Positions 11,624-24,302 of a stretch of DNA of 64,000 nucleotides are shown in pieces. Origin of the DNA: Hemileia vastatrix (Eukaryota; Basidiomycota; Pucciniomycetes; Pucciniales; Zaghouaniaceae); assembly GCA_030280995.1 (NCBI GenBank), contig JASXTE010000005.1, forward strand, positions 33,059,501 to 33,123,500, in the 5' to 3' direction. A model generated the notes under the pieces. The model was not told the DNA's origin. It did not search any database and saw only the letters and a program-made list of their open reading frames with translations. The translations under genes were made by a program, and so were the position numbers. How positions within the stretch are numbered: position 1 is the first letter of the stretch; every line of letters starts with the position of its first letter.

Positions 11624-12422
11624 ATATTAAAAATTTATATTATATATACACAACTTAATGCAAATTTAAACATGATAAATACTGGGAGTAGCTGTAACAT
11701 TTTCAGTTTTGATAATTATAGTATTATCTATTTTTTTTATTTGTGAAATAAAATAATTTTTTTTCATAATATTATAAGAAAATTTGATTTACTTTTGAGG
11801 AAATATATAAGTTGTGAAATCTTTAAATGTCATTTTTATTAAATTGGTAGCAAAGGTTCTAAAATAAAAAAAACTATAATAAAGAATTTGAAATATATTA
11901 GCCATAAAAATGTGCTTTTAATGCTACCAAATTAACTGTATAGTATTTTAGGTCAAACAGGCTTATTAATAAAAAAGGTAATAATAAAGAGTTGAAGAAA
12001 GAATTTTGAATCAATAATAGATTAAATTGTATTTTTTTAAGAATGTACTCATTTAATTATTTAAATTGTTCTACTTCTGATTAAAAATGTTACAATCAAC
12101 GAAAATATTTGTAATAATTAATAGATTATATAATATTAAAGGTAAAGTAACAAAACTAGAGCAGTTATCATATTTTTATATAAACAATAAAATATTTAAG
12201 AATTTAATACAAGTATTTGAAATCATATAAGTAGATTTTAAAATCTTTGTTATTGCTGGACTTACAATAATTTTTTTTAATAATTAATTTAGAAAATCAT
12301 GTCAAAGGTTACTTAATAAATTTCAAAGATGGTCACATTTTTGACATATTTGAAGGAAAATAACTTGAATTATACAAGATATATCATATAGACAGAACTT
12401 TATCTATTTACATGTTGGAATA
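11624..12422. other. Intergenic region between convergent genes
   Basis: AT-rich spacer between the 3' end of the Tet-like gene (plus) and the 3' end of the five-exon gene (minus). I see no coding or repeat signal in it. Confidence 0.6.
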
Positions 12423-14852
12423 TTAATTTATTGAAAGGCTATGTTTAGCAAAAAAAGGTGATACTGGCTGAATGGAGCTCCAGTGATTAAGAAAATCTGC
12501 AGAAATAGCCCTAGCAATTCCTGGAGGACTTGGGGTATCAAATTTTAAAGGAAATGGATCACACTTGCCTATAAAAGGTTTTATTAATGTTAAAATATAG
12601 TTATTTAAATTTTTCCAAATTATTTCTTCCATCAAATGATTTTTTTTTTCATGTAAATTAAGAAACTTAACTTCTGATATTACCTCCAAGCAATCAGCTG
12701 CTGAAGCCAATCTATGATCTTGAGAGCTCAGAAATAAACCACGGACACCATCAATTATATAGAATGTGAAAGATTGATATCGGTGGTGGGAGTATTCAGA
12801 ATTTATTTTGTTTAGTGCAGCCTTTTGTTTCTCTCTCATTATAGTCAGTTCAGTATTTTTGTTTTTCTCACTTGATTGTTGAGCTTCACTAGTCTTGCCA
12901 CTTGATATTGTTGCAGCACAATATTTTGATTTAAGAATGATAATTGACATAATTATATCAATGATAATATTGCTGATTTGAAGAAGAGTTGACATTGATA
13001 TATCACGGGTTTGAAGTGCAGTGGGACCAACTTCTAAGCCATCAGAAATCGGACTCTTCAGATTTGAAAGGTGAGCTAGAAGCTGAAGACCACGTTCAAT
13101 TGGACAATCTGAGTTAATTTTTTGATGTGATGGAAGCTGGCTGAATTCATGTGCGGTCAGATAAAGTGAAGATGATATAAGAGATACCCATGAAGAACGG
13201 CAGTGGTCACTTGGGATCATTAATCTCATGAGCATTCGGATAAGATTGGATTCAGGGTGATCCGTTTTCTTTGTTGAGGAAAGAATTTCAGTATTTAAAC
13301 CATCAGGATCACATAAATCTTCCATTTTTTTGAAATCAATATTATCGAGTACCCATAGCTGTGAGCTATCAATCTCTAAAAAAATATTTGCTACAAAAGG
13401 AAAAAAAAATAAGTAAAAGAACAAAAGTCAAGACTAAAAATTATGGTAACTTACATAACTCAGTAAGTTTTGAAAGCCAATCTTCTCCACAAGATTTTTC
13501 CCAATGAAAAGTAAACATTGGAATATTTGACATGGGTTCTTGGGAAGAAGTAGAAGAGCGTAATTCGAGGAGAGTAACAATTTCCAACCACAACCTGAGG
13601 ACCTTTTCCGTGCTGATTCTACCTTTATAAAAATTATGAATTTTACAGAATTGCTCCTGCAAATCAGATTCTTTTAGAACTGAGGTTGAGTAAGTTAGAG
13701 GTTTTTTTGATATCTTGATTGGAGTTGATTTCATTGGTAGAGAAGCTTTCAAAGAGGTCAAAGTAGGTAATTTAGGAGGTGATGGGTATTGCTTCTTAGA
13801 AATGAAGGAATTTGGTGATGAGCTGTTTGAATCATCATCTTTATCAAACATATCAACATGTCTTGAAGAAGATTTTAAACTTTGCTTTTTTTGATGAACA
13901 AGCATAGCTTCATATTCTGATAGTTGATCATCGCTATTTTCATTGCTCTTTTCATCATCTTCATCAGGGAGAGGGCGTTTATGGATGGAACAATCTACAG
14001 CAGGTGAGTTTCTGGTACAAAATATCAAAAGAAAGATAAAAAGTACAATATGTAAGCAATAAAAGAGATATATGATTGAATTTTAAAGATAAAAGAATAA
14101 CAATAAAAAAAAAGGAAACAAGAATATACTCATTATCAAAACATTTGCTTTTTTTTTGAGATTTATTATTTGATACATCAGAAAATTCATTAGCAGAAGC
14201 CGGTTTAATATGTCGAACAAAAGAGGAGCCTTGGGATAATCTCTTTTTCTTGGAGCGGATAACAGGTGTTTCATGATTTTCCTTAGAAGTTGAAGCATGA
14301 GTTGAAGCTGATGGTTCATCTGTCTCATAATCATCCCTAATGACAATGACTTCATCAGGAGGAATCATACCCTCCTCATAAGCTACAAATATATATGAAG
14401 AAAAAAAAATATTAATAATCTTATCTACTAATTTAAAAGGAGACAAAAAAGGTGATGAACATACATTTTTCAAGGCTTTTCACATATTGGAGTAATTCAT
14501 TACAAGGGTTAGATAAATATGAAGGAGAAGGATTATTGTTAAGGATCTTGAAAAGCTCTTCTGTTTTATCTCTAGCCAATTCAAGTAAATTGCAATACTG
14601 AACTCTTGTTATTTCCTGCCTCTCATTGCTAAGTACAGGAGGGTTAGGTGCCATGCCATGTGGCAGACATGGTGCAACCTCAAAAGCTTCAAAGCGAGTA
14701 TCAATCAGAGAGTGGGATGAAACACATTTGGGTGCTGGAAAATCAAATTTTTGAAAAAAAAAGATATAGAACATAAGTGAAATATATAAATTAAGAGAGA
14801 GGAACATGATATACATACAAAGTGGAGGTGTAGGATTTTGTATACTAGACAT
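12423..14852 (-). CDS. Five-exon hypothetical protein, 693 aa
   Basis: Function not recognised. Exons on the minus strand: 14852-14819, 14734-14465, 14382-14130, 14011-13455 and 13390-12423. Introns of 84, 82, 118 and 64 nt all have GT...AG ends (GTATGT, GTATGT, GTATAT, GTAAGT donors) and matching phases, giving one uninterrupted 693-codon frame. This intactness contrasts with the decayed mobile elements around it. The first 100 residues include a charged helix (LLELARDKTEELFKIL). Residues of roughly 100-330 are low-complexity, acidic and Ser/Lys-rich, with basic patches such as RSKKKRL that could be nuclear-localisation signals. The C-terminal half looks folded, with Trp/Leu-rich helical segments and a hydrophobic stretch (SNIIIDIIMSIIILKSK) that may be a buried helix rather than a membrane span. 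It faces the Tet-like pseudogene tail to tail. It could be a domesticated or element-borne gene. Confidence 0.75.
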
Positions 14853-15885
14853 ATTGATTAATGAATATTAAAAAAAAGTCTTCGATATCAAAAAATTATG
14901 ATGTAATATGATGAATAATTATAAGAAACTCTATTCTAGAAAATTGAAGTTGATATTTTAATAGGATAAAAAATTGAATAAGATTAAAATTAAAGTGAGG
15001 ATGAAAGAAACAGAAAACATAAAGAGGGGGATTTTATATTATTTGAGCTTTTTTTAACATGTATTATTCATAGTGGGGTAAACTGAGTAACATGCTAAAT
15101 CACAATCTGTTTATATTGAAGCAAAATTTGATGTAGCTAACAGAAAATACTAGTAATTCTTTGGGGACTTTTAGTGTGAAAAACAAATAATAACAAATTT
15201 ATATCCCATATTCAAATTGCCACAGGTAAATACAAAATTTTTTAAATTAGAATTTACTCCTAAACAATGGAGATACACTTAATTAGTATATTATATGAAA
15301 AAAAAGGATAATCCTTTATGAATATTTGTTAAATTTAATTTCAGATGACAATGCGAGATTCACATATATACTGATATGCCTCATCAAACAAGAAATGAAT
15401 TATAAATATAAAATTGGTAACATTAGAATTTAAGATAAGAATTTGTTTTTTAAGTGACAGGAGGAGTGTCAGGCTAGGGTGTGGGCACCGTGACCAAACC
15501 TTTGAAAACTTGGATACAACTAAGGGAAAAAAAAAATTGAATAGTTTTATTTTGCAATATATCTTAGTCTGCACAAGATATTGCATTGTTGTCCCTAACT
15601 ATACCAAAATTGTTACTTTTCAAAAGTTATAGGACTACTAAGTTGATAAAATATTATTATGAATCACCCAATGAAATACCTTAAGCAACATTCAAAATTA
15701 TTAAAATATTAATATTCAATTTGAGATTTGGATTAGCTAATTTTTCACAACTTACCACAGTTTTGATTAATATAATAAAACTTGAAAAAAATTGTTGAGA
15801 TAACCTAGAAATGGGTGCAAGAAAATGATGAAACATATGACTTGAAACTTAACTCATACACTATTGATAAACTTCATGGATCCTG
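14853..15885. other. Non-coding region upstream of five-exon gene
   Basis: Contains the presumed promoter of the minus-strand gene. AT-rich, with short open frames on both strands at 15341-15632 that have no recognisable content. No repeat family identified. Confidence 0.55.
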
Positions 15886-17823
15886 ATTAATTTCTATCGA
15901 AATTAATTTTGAGACTAGCATATTGAATTTTAGCTATGACCAAGTACTGTAAGTGCCATGGTTTGTATTCAATATATTGGTGTTGAAATTAATTTTGATA
16001 GGAATCAACAAGTATCAGATGGCACCATGCATGAAACACTGACAGAAACCATCAAATTTATGAGGCAATGAACCTCATAATTTCGATCGAAATTAATATA
16101 GACCCCTGCATATTGAATACAAGCCATTTCACATGGACTACACAGACATAGATAAAATTCAACATGCATGGCTTAAAATTAATTTTGATCGAAATTAACC
16201 AAGGCATTAAAACATCAATTTTTATATGGTGTACTTGATCAAACCAGTTTATCTAACTGCTTAGCTTACCTATACTTATAGGAATTTTATGCATAGTCCA
16301 TGTCCATATTAATTTCAATCGAAATTAATGTTGACTAATACATAATGAATACATGCTATGCCACTTACACTTGCCAGGCATAGCTACCATTAAATATGCC
16401 AGTATCAAAAATTAATTTCGATCGAAATTAATGAGCATGATAATCATGAATTTCTGGAGTCAACTGCTTATTTTTATGCATGGTGCCTTGCCAACATTAA
16501 TTTTGATCGAAATTACTTTTGATACTGGCATATTGCATGTATATATGCCTGGAAAGTGTAAGTGGCATAGTGTGTATTCATTATGTATTGGTCAACATTA
16601 ATTTCAATCGAATTTAATGTTGACATTTGCATATTGAACCCAAGCCAGAAAACAACCCAGAAGATTCTTCATAAAACTTCCCATTAATTTCGATCAAAAT
16701 TAAGGCTGACCATATACATATTGAATGGTAGTTATATCTGGTCTGAGTAAGTGGAGATTACTTATATTCAATATGTATTGGTCAACATTAATTTTGATCA
16801 AAATTAATGAGAATTTTGATCATGAACTTTTTCAGTCAGTTAGTTGTTTCAATGCATAATGGCATTCCAACATTAATTTTGATCAAAATTAATGTTGAAA
16901 TGATATAATGCTTTTTTGCATGACATGTAAAGGACGGCAAGTATTTTTAAGTATTGAAATTTACTATACATGTTGAGGGTAAATATAAAATTTACATATC
17001 CATATTAATTTCTATAAAAATTAATGTTGACCAATACATAATAAATAGTAAATATGCCTGGCTAGTGTAAGTGGCATAGCTTTTTTTCAATCTGCACTTG
17101 GCAACATTAATTTCGATCGAAATAAAGGTTCATGATTATCATCAATTTATTCAGTCAGTTGCTTACTGTTATGCATGGTAACATGTCAACATTAATTTTA
17201 ATAAAAATTGAATTTGACATGCTACCAAGCATTTTTATGTAAGATGAAAAGTAGGGCACTCTATTCTTAAGTAAACACATTACAATGCATATTGAGCATG
17301 TAAATATCATTTACACATTAATATTAATTTCAATCAAAATTAATGTTGACCAATAAACATTGAACACAAGCTTTACAAATTACACACACCAGATATAACT
17401 ACCATTCAATATGTATATGGTGCTCACTAATTTCGATCGAAATTAATGAGCAGTTTTATGAAGAACTTTTTGGGTCGTTTGCTGGTTTGGGTTCAATATG
17501 AAAATGTCAATATTAAATTCTATTGAAATTAATGTTGACCAATACGTAATGAATACACACTATGCCACTTACACTTTCCAGGAATAGACACCATGCAATA
17601 TGCCAGTATCAAAAGTAATTTCGATCGAAATTAATGTTGGCAAGGCACCATGCATAAAAATAAGCAGTTGACTCCAGAAATTCATGATTATCATGCTCAT
17701 TAATTTCGATCGAAATTAATTTTTGATACTGGCATATTTAATGGTAGCAATGCCTGGCAAGTATAAGTGGCATAGCGTGTATTCACTATGTATTGGTCAA
17801 CATTAAATTCGATTGAAATTAAT
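15886..17823. repeat. Array of about 20 dispersed 22-bp palindromes with three spacing classes
   Basis: The palindrome TTAATTTCGATCGAAATTAA (often mutated in a base or two) occurs near 15886, 15987, 16077, 16176, 16308, 16411, 16496, 16597, 16683, 16787, 16872, 17004, 17106, 17191, 17323, 17426, 17512, 17614, 17699 and 17802. Start-to-start distances fall into classes of 85-86, about 99-104, and 132 bp, with one of 90. Spacers belong to matching families and are themselves imperfect hairpins; for example, the roughly 80-bp class begins GATACTGGCATAT and ends near TATTGGTCAAC. The block 16308-16618 reappears inverted at 17512-17823, and its 63-bp middle spacer (16433-16495) is an exact reverse complement of 17636-17698. 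No coding potential. Confidence 0.85.
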
Positions 17824-18161
17824 ATGGATACATAAATGTGACATAAAGAGGTATGGAACATCAATTTGTTGAAAATACATTTTTATATCTCATACATTAT
17901 TTGTTTTTCTTAAATAAAATTTTACTCTCTCTCAATATCACTTTATAACATTTACCAAGCTGCTTTGAAAAAAAACAGAATACATAAAATTCAATATAAG
18001 ATAGCTATATTACACAGAAGATCACCGTTATACCTAAGTTATGATGATGTTGATGCTCTATTAATTGATTCCCGAATCTTTACCAGATCAATATCAGCTC
18101 CAACCCCAAGTGACTCACGTTCATTCACAGATAATCCTTGCAAAAATGTTGCTGAATAGCA
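17824..18161. other. Junction between palindrome array and truncated retroelement E1
   Basis: AT-rich. A 64-codon plus-strand frame (17965-18159) has no recognisable similarity. No LTR, PBS or target duplication is visible, so E1 appears truncated here rather than starting naturally. Confidence 0.5.
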
Positions 18162-18181
18162 ATTCTTGGGGAGGTATTAAG

Positions 18182-19870
18182 ATTCTTCCCAATGGGAATC
18201 AAAAATTTCCTGCTCTTTCTTTGGTGAAGGATTTTGTGTAGGGTCATCTGAAACTTTTGGCAGTTAATTCTTTCCAGGAAGCTAGCACCAAGTATGTTAG
18301 AAAGGTCAGTAAAACCTTTGCTGAAGATGTGGAGGAATAAGGGAGGAAGGAAAGTGTGAACAAGGGGAAGGCTCCTGAGAAGCCTAAAGAGGTTGATACA
18401 GTAGTTGAGCAGTTGACTGATCTAATAAAAAAGCTACATAATTTTGTTCAAGAGGGTCAGAAGGCCAATAAGGCTTCTTCTCAGCCTGGAGATTTTGATA
18501 GGAGGGTTGGTAGGAGTGATCATTGGGTCTGCTCTTATTGCAGAAGGAAGGGCCACAAATACAATGATTGTGGGGCACTGAATAGGGATGTGTCTGAAGG
18601 GAAGGTGGAACTTGATGGGAAAGTTTTCAAGTTACAAGATGGTTCTTTTGTGAAGCCTATTGATGGTCAGGATCCAGTGGACCTGGTAAGGAGGAGACAT
18701 AATGTCAACTCAAGGAGGCCAATATTTGAAGAGTTGCCTAATGAGGCTTCTTCTTCTGGTAAAGGTGGAGATTATGGCAAGAGAAAGGGAAAGGAGGCTA
18801 ATAGAGTTTTATTTACATCTTCCTTAAGTGGTTTGGAGTTGTATTTGTTTGTTGGAAAGTTAAGTGGGGAATGCTTGGATGGTGTCTATGATGTGGAAGA
18901 AGGAAAGGTGGGAAGGCGTATGAGCAGAGCTCAGGCTCAACCAAAGCCTAAGGTTTCAAAGGTTTATCCTAAGCTGAGTGCATCCAGGATGAAAAACAGC
19001 AAAGAGGAGCTGTATAAAATGCAGAAGTTTATGGCAGATATGGGCCCCCCTAGTTTTCCAGCATTGGACATGAATGGTGAGCCAATGCCTATGAATGTTT
19101 ATTCTGACTCTTAGGAGGATGTCCCTTTGGCTTTATTTCCAAAGCCTGCTGGAGTTAGAGGTGCTGGTGAGGGATCTAGTTTTATTCTTGTTGATGATAA
19201 ATCAGTTGGTTGTTCTGGTCCTCAAGAATCTTCTAGGACCCAGTTAGTGAAGCAAAGAGCTCACTTTAATGGGCTGGTGGTTTCAGGCAAAGCTAACATT
19301 ATGGACTCTGTTCTGGAAAGGATGAATCTGGGTCAGGATTCCCTTACTTATGGGGAGTTGTATGCTATCAGTCCTGGGTTGGCTGATAGGCAGAAAAAGA
19401 TTTTGACCAGGAGAAGGGTTTCTTCTGGGGAGGTAGAATACATTTGTGATTCTGCTGAAAAATTGGGCGAGGGGTTTGAAACTCATTTTTATGCACCTCT
19501 GTGTTATGTTAATGTCACTCTGAATGGCAGAGAGGCTAGGGAATTGGTGGATTCAGGTTCTCAGATTAACCTGATTTCTTTGTTTGAGGCTACTCATCTG
19601 AGCCTCCCCATAAAGACATGTATTGGTGGAAATTTAAGAGAGATGGGTGGCCATGTAACTGAATTGGTTGGAAAATCTGATTTTGTAAATTTAGATGTCT
19701 GTGGAGCCTCAGGGAAGGTTCATTTTTATATTGCCAAAGGAACAGTAAAAGCTGTTTTGGGTGGGCCATTCTTGATGGATTTTCAAGCAAGAATTGGTTA
19801 TCAGGTTGATGTGGGAATCAGTTTGGAGTTGACTGGTGAAGATGAAAGGAGACATCACATGAGGTTATAA
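18182..19870 (+). pseudogene. E1 Gag C-terminal part and aspartic protease
   Basis: One reading frame interrupted by stops at about 18239, 18338 and 19112. The nucleocapsid part has a retroviral-type zinc knuckle CSYCRRKGHKYNDC (CX2CX4HX4C, 18530-18571), which binds the element RNA. A long basic, Lys/Pro-rich linker follows. The protease active site is VDSGSQINLI (DSG triad at about 19550-19558) and the family's C-terminal strand is VLGGPFLMDFQA. Except for the nonsense codons the frame is conserved, so decay is moderate. The capsid N-terminus is absent; E4 carries a related upstream Gag at 36918-38661. Confidence 0.8.
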
Positions 19871-20275
19871 TCTCCTGTAGAGGATGGTTGGGAGACCAGG
19901 CCTGTTTTGTCTTCAATGTGCCAGTGCATGGAGTGTTGTAGGAGAAGAAGAGAAGTGGGTGCCACCTCTGGTTTTTTTAAGTGTGGCTCAGGCTCTAGTT
20001 AGAGTCTGTTTTTTTTAGAGTGATGAGGGCTGATCACCCTAGTGCTACAACCTCTTCCCAAGATGAGGAAATCCCAGGTTGTAGTAGGTCAGCTCCCTTG
20101 GAGATATACCAAGTGGATTTTCAACTTTCTCTGTTCAATGTTTCTCTTCTATGCAAGTAGAATTCATGTTTTTATCAAGTATCTGTTCTCTCTCAAAATT
20201 TTCAATTTTTTTTAATTCAAGTTCAAAAAAGAAGATTGGTTGTATATCTTTATTAAAAGATATGTGGAAAAGCTG

Positions 20276-20912
20276 TGGAGTGGTGACATTGGGGTCTAAA
20301 ATCAAGTTCTTCCAATTGTGCACTGCTAGGGTTTCTTCTACGCCTTTCAAAAACATTACCTTGGCCATGTCTGTGAGCATTGGGGAAACCCCAGGTTTTT
20401 ATTGTAGGATCAAAGAAGAATCAAGAAGAGAAAAGAAAAATTTCAAGATAACTGAAGAAAAAAAGAAAAAGATCAGAAAAAAATCAAGAAGGAAGGAAAG
20501 AATTATTTTTGTGATGGTCATCAAGATCAATTTTGGGCCTCCAGCATGAGGTTAAACTACCCAAATTTTTGAAGAAAGAAGATCAGCAGGATCAATTTTT
20601 GAGCCTCCAGAATTAGTTTAAACTGCAAAGATTTTTGAAGAAAGATGATCAGCAAGATCAATTTTTGGGCCTCCAGCTTGAGGGTAAACTGCACAATCAT
20701 AGAAGGTGTGGTTCAGAAGATGAATAAAGATTTGAAGATTTAGAAGATGGAAGTGATGATGAAGATGTGGAATTGTGGAACATTTTTGCAGTGGTGATAT
20801 TGGGGAATAAAATTAAGTCCACCCAATTGTGCACCGCTAGGGTTTCTTCTACACCTTTCAAAAACATTACCTTGGCCACAAATGTGAGCAATGGGGAAAC
20901 CCTTGGTTTTTG
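20276..20912 (+). repeat. Direct repeats in the protease-RT linker of E1
   Basis: A block of about 130 bp centred on GGGTTTCTTCTACGCCTTTC (20276-20400) recurs at about 20784-20912 with some 85-90% identity by eye. Between them a roughly 66-bp unit (GATCAATTTTTGGGCCTCCAG type) is repeated three times at about 20524, 20591 and 20657. The units contain AGGTTAAACT-like words resembling the motif clustered near the antisense genes. Reading frames through this part are broken. Confidence 0.7.
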
Positions 20913-20996
20913 TTCCAGGTCTGGTAGTGAAGATGTCCTGAAGATCCCTTGATTTGAAGGTGGAGCTGCATAGTATAAGAAGGTAGTGTAAAAGAT

Positions 20997-23900
20997 TAGG
21001 CCTGTCAATGAGCCTATGGCTGTAGGTTTGAATCCTCTGTTGAAGAGACCTACTTTTTCATGATATCAGTACTGTACTCCTTTAGTGAAGAATCCTCCTG
21101 ATTTTGTGGCAACTTCTAGGGTGACTGTGGAAAGATTGAAAGTTGTTAATTTTGGTCCTGATGGGTGGTTGTCTAATGAGGAAAGAAGTTGTTGTTGCAT
21201 GTTATTTTTCTGAGGAAGAAAGAAGTGGCATTTTTTGATGAGGAAAGGGGTGTGTTGAAACACTCTTATGGGGAACTATATTTGATTCCTGTGGTTTGTC
21301 ACAAACCTTGGCAAATAAAACTTATTCCAATTCCAGCTGCTATTAGGGATGACTTTGTAGAGATTTTTAGGGAAAGAGTCAGGACTAGTTTATAAAAATA
21401 GTCAAAATCTAGTTACTCAAGTCCGTTTTCTGTGTAAAGAAGCAGAATGGGAAGCTGAGAGTGGTGCTTGATCTTAGAGCCTTGAAAAGAGTCACTATCA
21501 AGGATGCTGGGATGCCGCCGAGTGCAGAGGACTTTGTGGAAGCATTTTCTGGAAGGGTGTATTATGGTTTGGATGATATTATAGGTGGTTATGATAAAAG
21601 GGAACTTCACATGGATTCACAGCCACTTACAACGTTTGAGACTCCTCTGGGAAGATTTTATCTCACTAGGTTGCCTCAAGGAGCAACTAATTAAGTAGCA
21701 GTATATCAAGAACAAATGGCTCGGATTTTACAGGATGAGGTTCCTACTTATGCTGGTATTTCTATTGATAATGGTGGAATAAATAGACCATCCACTGATT
21801 ATGTGAATGAGGTTCTGAAGGAGAACCCAGGTATAAGGAGATTTGTTTGGGAATATACAATTACTCTAGAGAGAGTATTGTTTAGGATTGAAGAGGCTGG
21901 TTTGACCATTTAAGGGTCAAAATTTTGTTGTTGTGTTCCTGATCTGGAAATTCTGAGTCATGTGGTATGTGAGGAGGAAAGGATTATGACAAAAAAAAAG
22001 TTAATAAAATTCAGTCATGGCCAAGTCCTTAAAATAATACTGAATTCAGGGCATTTTTGTGGGTTCGCGTGTATGTCAGAATTTTTATTAAAGATTTTTC
22101 TTTGTTGGCTTCACCTTTGAGTAAGTTGACCAGGAAAGATGCAGAGTGGGTATGGACTGAAGAGTGTGAAGAGGATTTTCAGAATTTAAAAAGGTGGTAG
22201 GTGAAGATATTATTCTTGACAAGTTGGATTATCGAGTGGGAGCTGGAAAAATTTATTTGGCAGTGGACTCAAGTTATATTGCTGCCTGGTGCTGTTTTGT
22301 CTCAGGAAGATAAAACTGGGAGGGTCAGGCCATTAAGGTATGAGTCTATGGTATTTAATGAGGTTTAATCTAGATATTCTCAACCTAAGTTGGAATTGTG
22401 TGGTGTAGCAAAAATTTTGAAGTAGCTGCAAACTGTGTTGTGGGGGTAGAATTTTGAGATGCAGGTGGATTTGAAATCTCTGGTTCAAATGATCAATACA
22501 CGTAGTCTTCCAAATGCTACAATGATTTTGTGGGTGACATTCATCCAGAATTTTTCTTTTGACCTGGTACACAAACCTGGAAAAACTTTTAAAATTCCAG
22601 ATGGATTATCAAGTAGACCACCCACAGATGAAGATTCAGACTCTGAAGAATTTGATGAAGATTTCCCAGTGGTTAGGGCCAGCACAAAGGGTACTGAAGA
22701 TTTTTCTCTCCTCCCCCATGGGGCTAAACTGGATAATTGTTCTCTCCTCCACCAAGAGGTGAAACTGGCTGGTTCTGATCTTGATTTTGGTGATCAGGAT
22801 GTCTTTTTTAAAACAAAATAGGGCTGTTTTTTGGGATGGCTCAAAATTGGAAATGGTGTTTTTGTTAGTGAACTGGATTCTCTTAAAATTCAGTGGAAGG
22901 AAAGGGATATACCAACATTTAGGGATTGGTGTCCTGGTTGGGCTGGTCAAGTGGCTCATGCGTACACTGGTGATTTAAATGACAGGGTTGTACCCTTGGA
23001 TGTTGTTTTATTGAATTTTGAAGATGAGACCTGGGGTCAGACTGGGTTTAATTTTATAATGGTTGAATATCTGTTAAACTTGAAGAGGCCAGTTATTTTT
23101 GATGATGATACTTGGGTGGCAATCAATAAGAAGAGTCTTGGCTTCTATGTGTCAGGAAAGAGGTTGATGAGGAGGAGACATCAAAATCCTTAAGTAGTGG
23201 TGACTCAGAAGAAGGGTCAAGAGTTGGTGTTAAAGTATTTTCATGAAGATCTTGATCATAGAGGCTTTGGGGAGACTTATAGAAGAGTAGCTGATAGATT
23301 TTGGTGACAAGGTATGAAGTTAGCTATGCAGGATTGGGTTTGATCTTGTGAAGAATGTCAAAGAAGAAGTCACTTGAAACCTAAAGAGGTTGGCCTTGAT
23401 ACTGGTGAATTAAATGTGTTTGGAAGAGTCAGTTTGAATGCTGTCCATATTTAAGAGGGCAGGTATAAATACTTTATTGTTTCCAGGGATGATTTTTCTG
23501 GCTGGGTTGAGGAAGAGCCTCTGGTTAATTTAACTGCCAAAAATGTGGCAGAATTTCTGAAGAAGGAATGGGTGTTTAGGTATGGGTTGAAGAAGTTGGT
23601 GACTGTTGATGGTGGAGCAAAGTTGGTGCTGAATTTAAAGAAGCTGTGGCAAGTGTTGGTTCTAGAGTCGGAGTGGACAAAGCTTATTATCCTGAAGCTG
23701 AAGGCATGGTTGAAAGAGGCCATCAAGTTATCAATAATGCTTTGGAGAAGATGTGTGGAGATAGTGCTGAAAGGTGAAGGCATTATTTTCCCTTGGTATT
23801 ATTTTCTGATAGGGTCACTGTGAGAAGGACAACTGGCTATTCCCCTTATGAATTAATATTTGGGCAGAAAACTGTTCTACCAGTGAATTTAGAAGCTGTC

Positions 23901-24302
23901 TCTTATCTTGGAATTTATTGGGATGATGTATTCTCAACAGAAGATTTGCTCTGTGCCAGGATGCAACAGTTGCAATGTAGAGAGGAATGTCAAGAGAAGG
24001 AATACTCTAGAATGATGAAGATAAGAAATAAATCAGTCAGATACTGGGACAAGAAGTTGGCTCATAGACTCAGAAATCCCTTGAAACCTGGTTTTTTGGT
24101 TTTGGTATATAATAGAAGTTTGGAGAGTCAGTGGGGAAAAATATTTTCTGACAGATGGAATGGACCTTAAAGAGTCAGATCTCAGGTGTCTGGAGGTTCT
24201 TATTTTTTGGAGGAGTTAGATGGTGCAGTCTTAAAAAAGAGAGTGGCTGCTGATCAGGTGAAGAAATTTTACCCAAGAGGCACTAGAAGTGAAGAAGATT
24301 AA
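20997..24302 (+). pseudogene. E1 pol: reverse transcriptase, RNase H, integrase
   Basis: Ty3/gypsy polymerase region split by more than ten stops and frameshifts. RT segments: VLDLRALKRVTIKDAGMP (about 21465), LTRLPQGATN (about 21665) and the catalytic box region ISIDNGGI (about 21758), where E2 has FIDDGGI; the second catalytic Asp is Asn here. RNase H: LAVDSSYIAA near 22255. A connector rich in Asp/Glu follows (22620-22670). Integrase: zinc-binding H/C residues (SCEECQRRSH, about 23345), a core DSG-like VTVDGG (about 23605), EGMVERGHQ (about 23700) and a C-terminal GPFxVRSQ-like domain ending in RGTRSEED and TAA at 24301. No chromodomain is visible. E2 (59427-62578) is the better-preserved relative. 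Confidence 0.85.

Noticed and set aside
15886..17823. CRISPR-like array (regular repeats with spacers)
   Set aside because: Repeats are palindromes, spacers are 60-110 bp, recur in families and in inverted order, there are no cas genes, and the sequence is fungal.
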